Below are positions 63,166 to 64,000 of a DNA stretch of 64,000 bases, piece after piece. Position numbers and translations under genes: made by a program. The stretch spans positions 18,233,732 through 18,297,731 of the forward strand of contig NC_040016.1 in assembly GCF_000972845.2 (NCBI RefSeq). The letters are read 5' to 3'. The notes beneath the pieces are model-generated. The model was not told where the DNA came from. It made no database searches and saw nothing but the letters and a program-made list of their open reading frames with translations. This stretch comes from Larimichthys crocea. Its lineage: Eukaryota; Chordata; Actinopteri; Sciaenidae. The number at the start of each line of letters is the position of its first letter. The stretch's first letter is position 1.

Positions 63166-63333
63166 TCACTCTTTTGTGCTCCCAGCATACCATCTGGTTT
63201 GAAGCTGACGATTGCTGGCTCTGCCGTAGTAGATGGTGATGATGAGGTGCAGTCCGGTGGGCCTGGCTGGACACTCCTCGCCTGCCTTGCCGGGGGCATG
63301 TTGCTGTACTATCCCACAGATCTGACAGGATAC
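63166..63333 (-). CDS. Candidate terminal exon of an unrecognised gene (partial)
   Basis: A GC-rich island in AT-rich DNA. On the minus strand, the acceptor-like CTGTCCCCAG is followed by an open frame of 55 codons beginning VSCQICGIVQQHAPG and containing GLHLIITIYYGRASNRQLQ before a TGA stop. An alternative minus-strand frame reads MPPARQARSVQPGPPDC. Neither matches a family I recognise. If real, the upstream exons lie right of the window. It could equally be an old repeat or pseudogene. Confidence 0.25.
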   Translation of the reverse strand, partial: VSCQICGIVQQHAPGKAGEECPARPTGLHLIITIYYGRASNRQLQTRWYAGSTKE

Positions 63334-63359
63334 CTGGGGACAGGATGACCACCACCCCT

Positions 63360-64000
63360 AGCCTGGAGGATTTCCTTTCTAACAGTCAGGCCTGAAAAGG
63401 AAGCAACAAAGGTCTTAATTATACTCACGTCTGTACGTCATGTTGGTGTAGCAGGAGCTTTTCATTCTGATTAATTCAACATTATTTAAGATTCAGTAGT
63501 GTTTGAAGCTGTGTTGCTGGGATTCATTTCAAAATAAAGTTAAAGGGTTGACATAAACTGATAAATAACTTAAAGTATAACATAAAGTGATATTTCCACG
63601 TGCCACAAAGGAGCGGGGACTTAAAAAAGTTATGTTTAAGCATGATAAAATAAAGTTTACAAAAAATAACAGCACTATTGCAAACATACAAATGATAAAA
63701 GTGCTGAAGGAGTTTTAAAAATCGAGTCTTTCTCACAGTATTTTGTATCTTTGCCTCACAAGAGAGGGGATGTATTTACAGTAACATGCAATTATCTTAT
63801 TTAAACTCACGTGTAAAGTAAATTTAGATATTCTCAACACTAAACAATTACAATGCAAAATGCAAAACCCTCAAAAAGTGATCAAAGCTGAAAAAAATAC
63901 AAAAGTTTTAGGAAGATATCAGTGAAACCAACAAATCTCTCGTGCACAAGTGTCCAAAATGTGAGAAATGAATTCCCTCTGTGGTTCACGCAGGTACACA
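63360..64000. other. AT-rich non-coding DNA, right edge
   Basis: No gene, RNA or recognised repeat is seen. It may be intron or flank of the candidate exon at 63166-63333. Confidence 0.4.

Overview
This is a 64 kb piece of a vertebrate nuclear genome, almost certainly a teleost fish. All genes are intron-split with GT-AG borders, the proteins are vertebrate families, and the non-coding DNA is AT-rich and full of fish-type dispersed repeats: tRNA-derived SINEs, hAT and pogo/Tigger-like MITEs, LINE 3' tails, and long CA, GATA and GA microsatellites. The species cannot be named from the sequence alone.

Layout from left to right. Bases 1-4,000 are intergenic, with one low-confidence candidate terminal exon (806-1006) and old repeats. 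cdk2 (+, 4672-8308, 7 coding exons, 298 aa) is complete; its intron 6 holds three nested transposon insertions. olfml3 (-, 12374-15287, 3 exons, 389 aa) encodes a secreted coiled-coil plus olfactomedin-domain protein. An advillin gene, avil (+, 19548-26703, 19 coding exons, 815 aa), has six gelsolin repeats and a C-terminal villin headpiece. An LRRFIP-related coiled-coil gene (-, 29913-34084, 6 coding exons, 311 aa) converges on avil; its intron 1 to 2 region carries a large inverted repeat and a 357 bp polypurine tract. gdf11 (+, 38992-57261, 3 coding exons, 389 aa) is a TGF-beta-family ligand with a 12.95 kb first intron, a CCAAT/TATA promoter and a probable long 3' UTR to about 60.4 kb. The last 3.6 kb is intergenic apart from a short GC-rich candidate exon on the minus strand near 63.2 kb.

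The genes do not form a pathway. Their products act in cell-cycle control (Cdk2), extracellular matrix and patterning (Olfml3), actin bundling (advillin), cytoplasmic scaffolding or signalling (LRRFIP-like) and anterior-posterior patterning (Gdf11). From memory, human CDK2, GDF11 and AVIL lie on 12q13-q14, so much of the window looks like conserved synteny, while OLFML3 is on human 1p13. I found no exotic defence system, gene cluster or CRISPR array. The points most worth a second look are the nested and foldback repeats, a target-site-flanked LINE ORF1 fragment without a poly(A) tail, and the two unassigned candidate exons.
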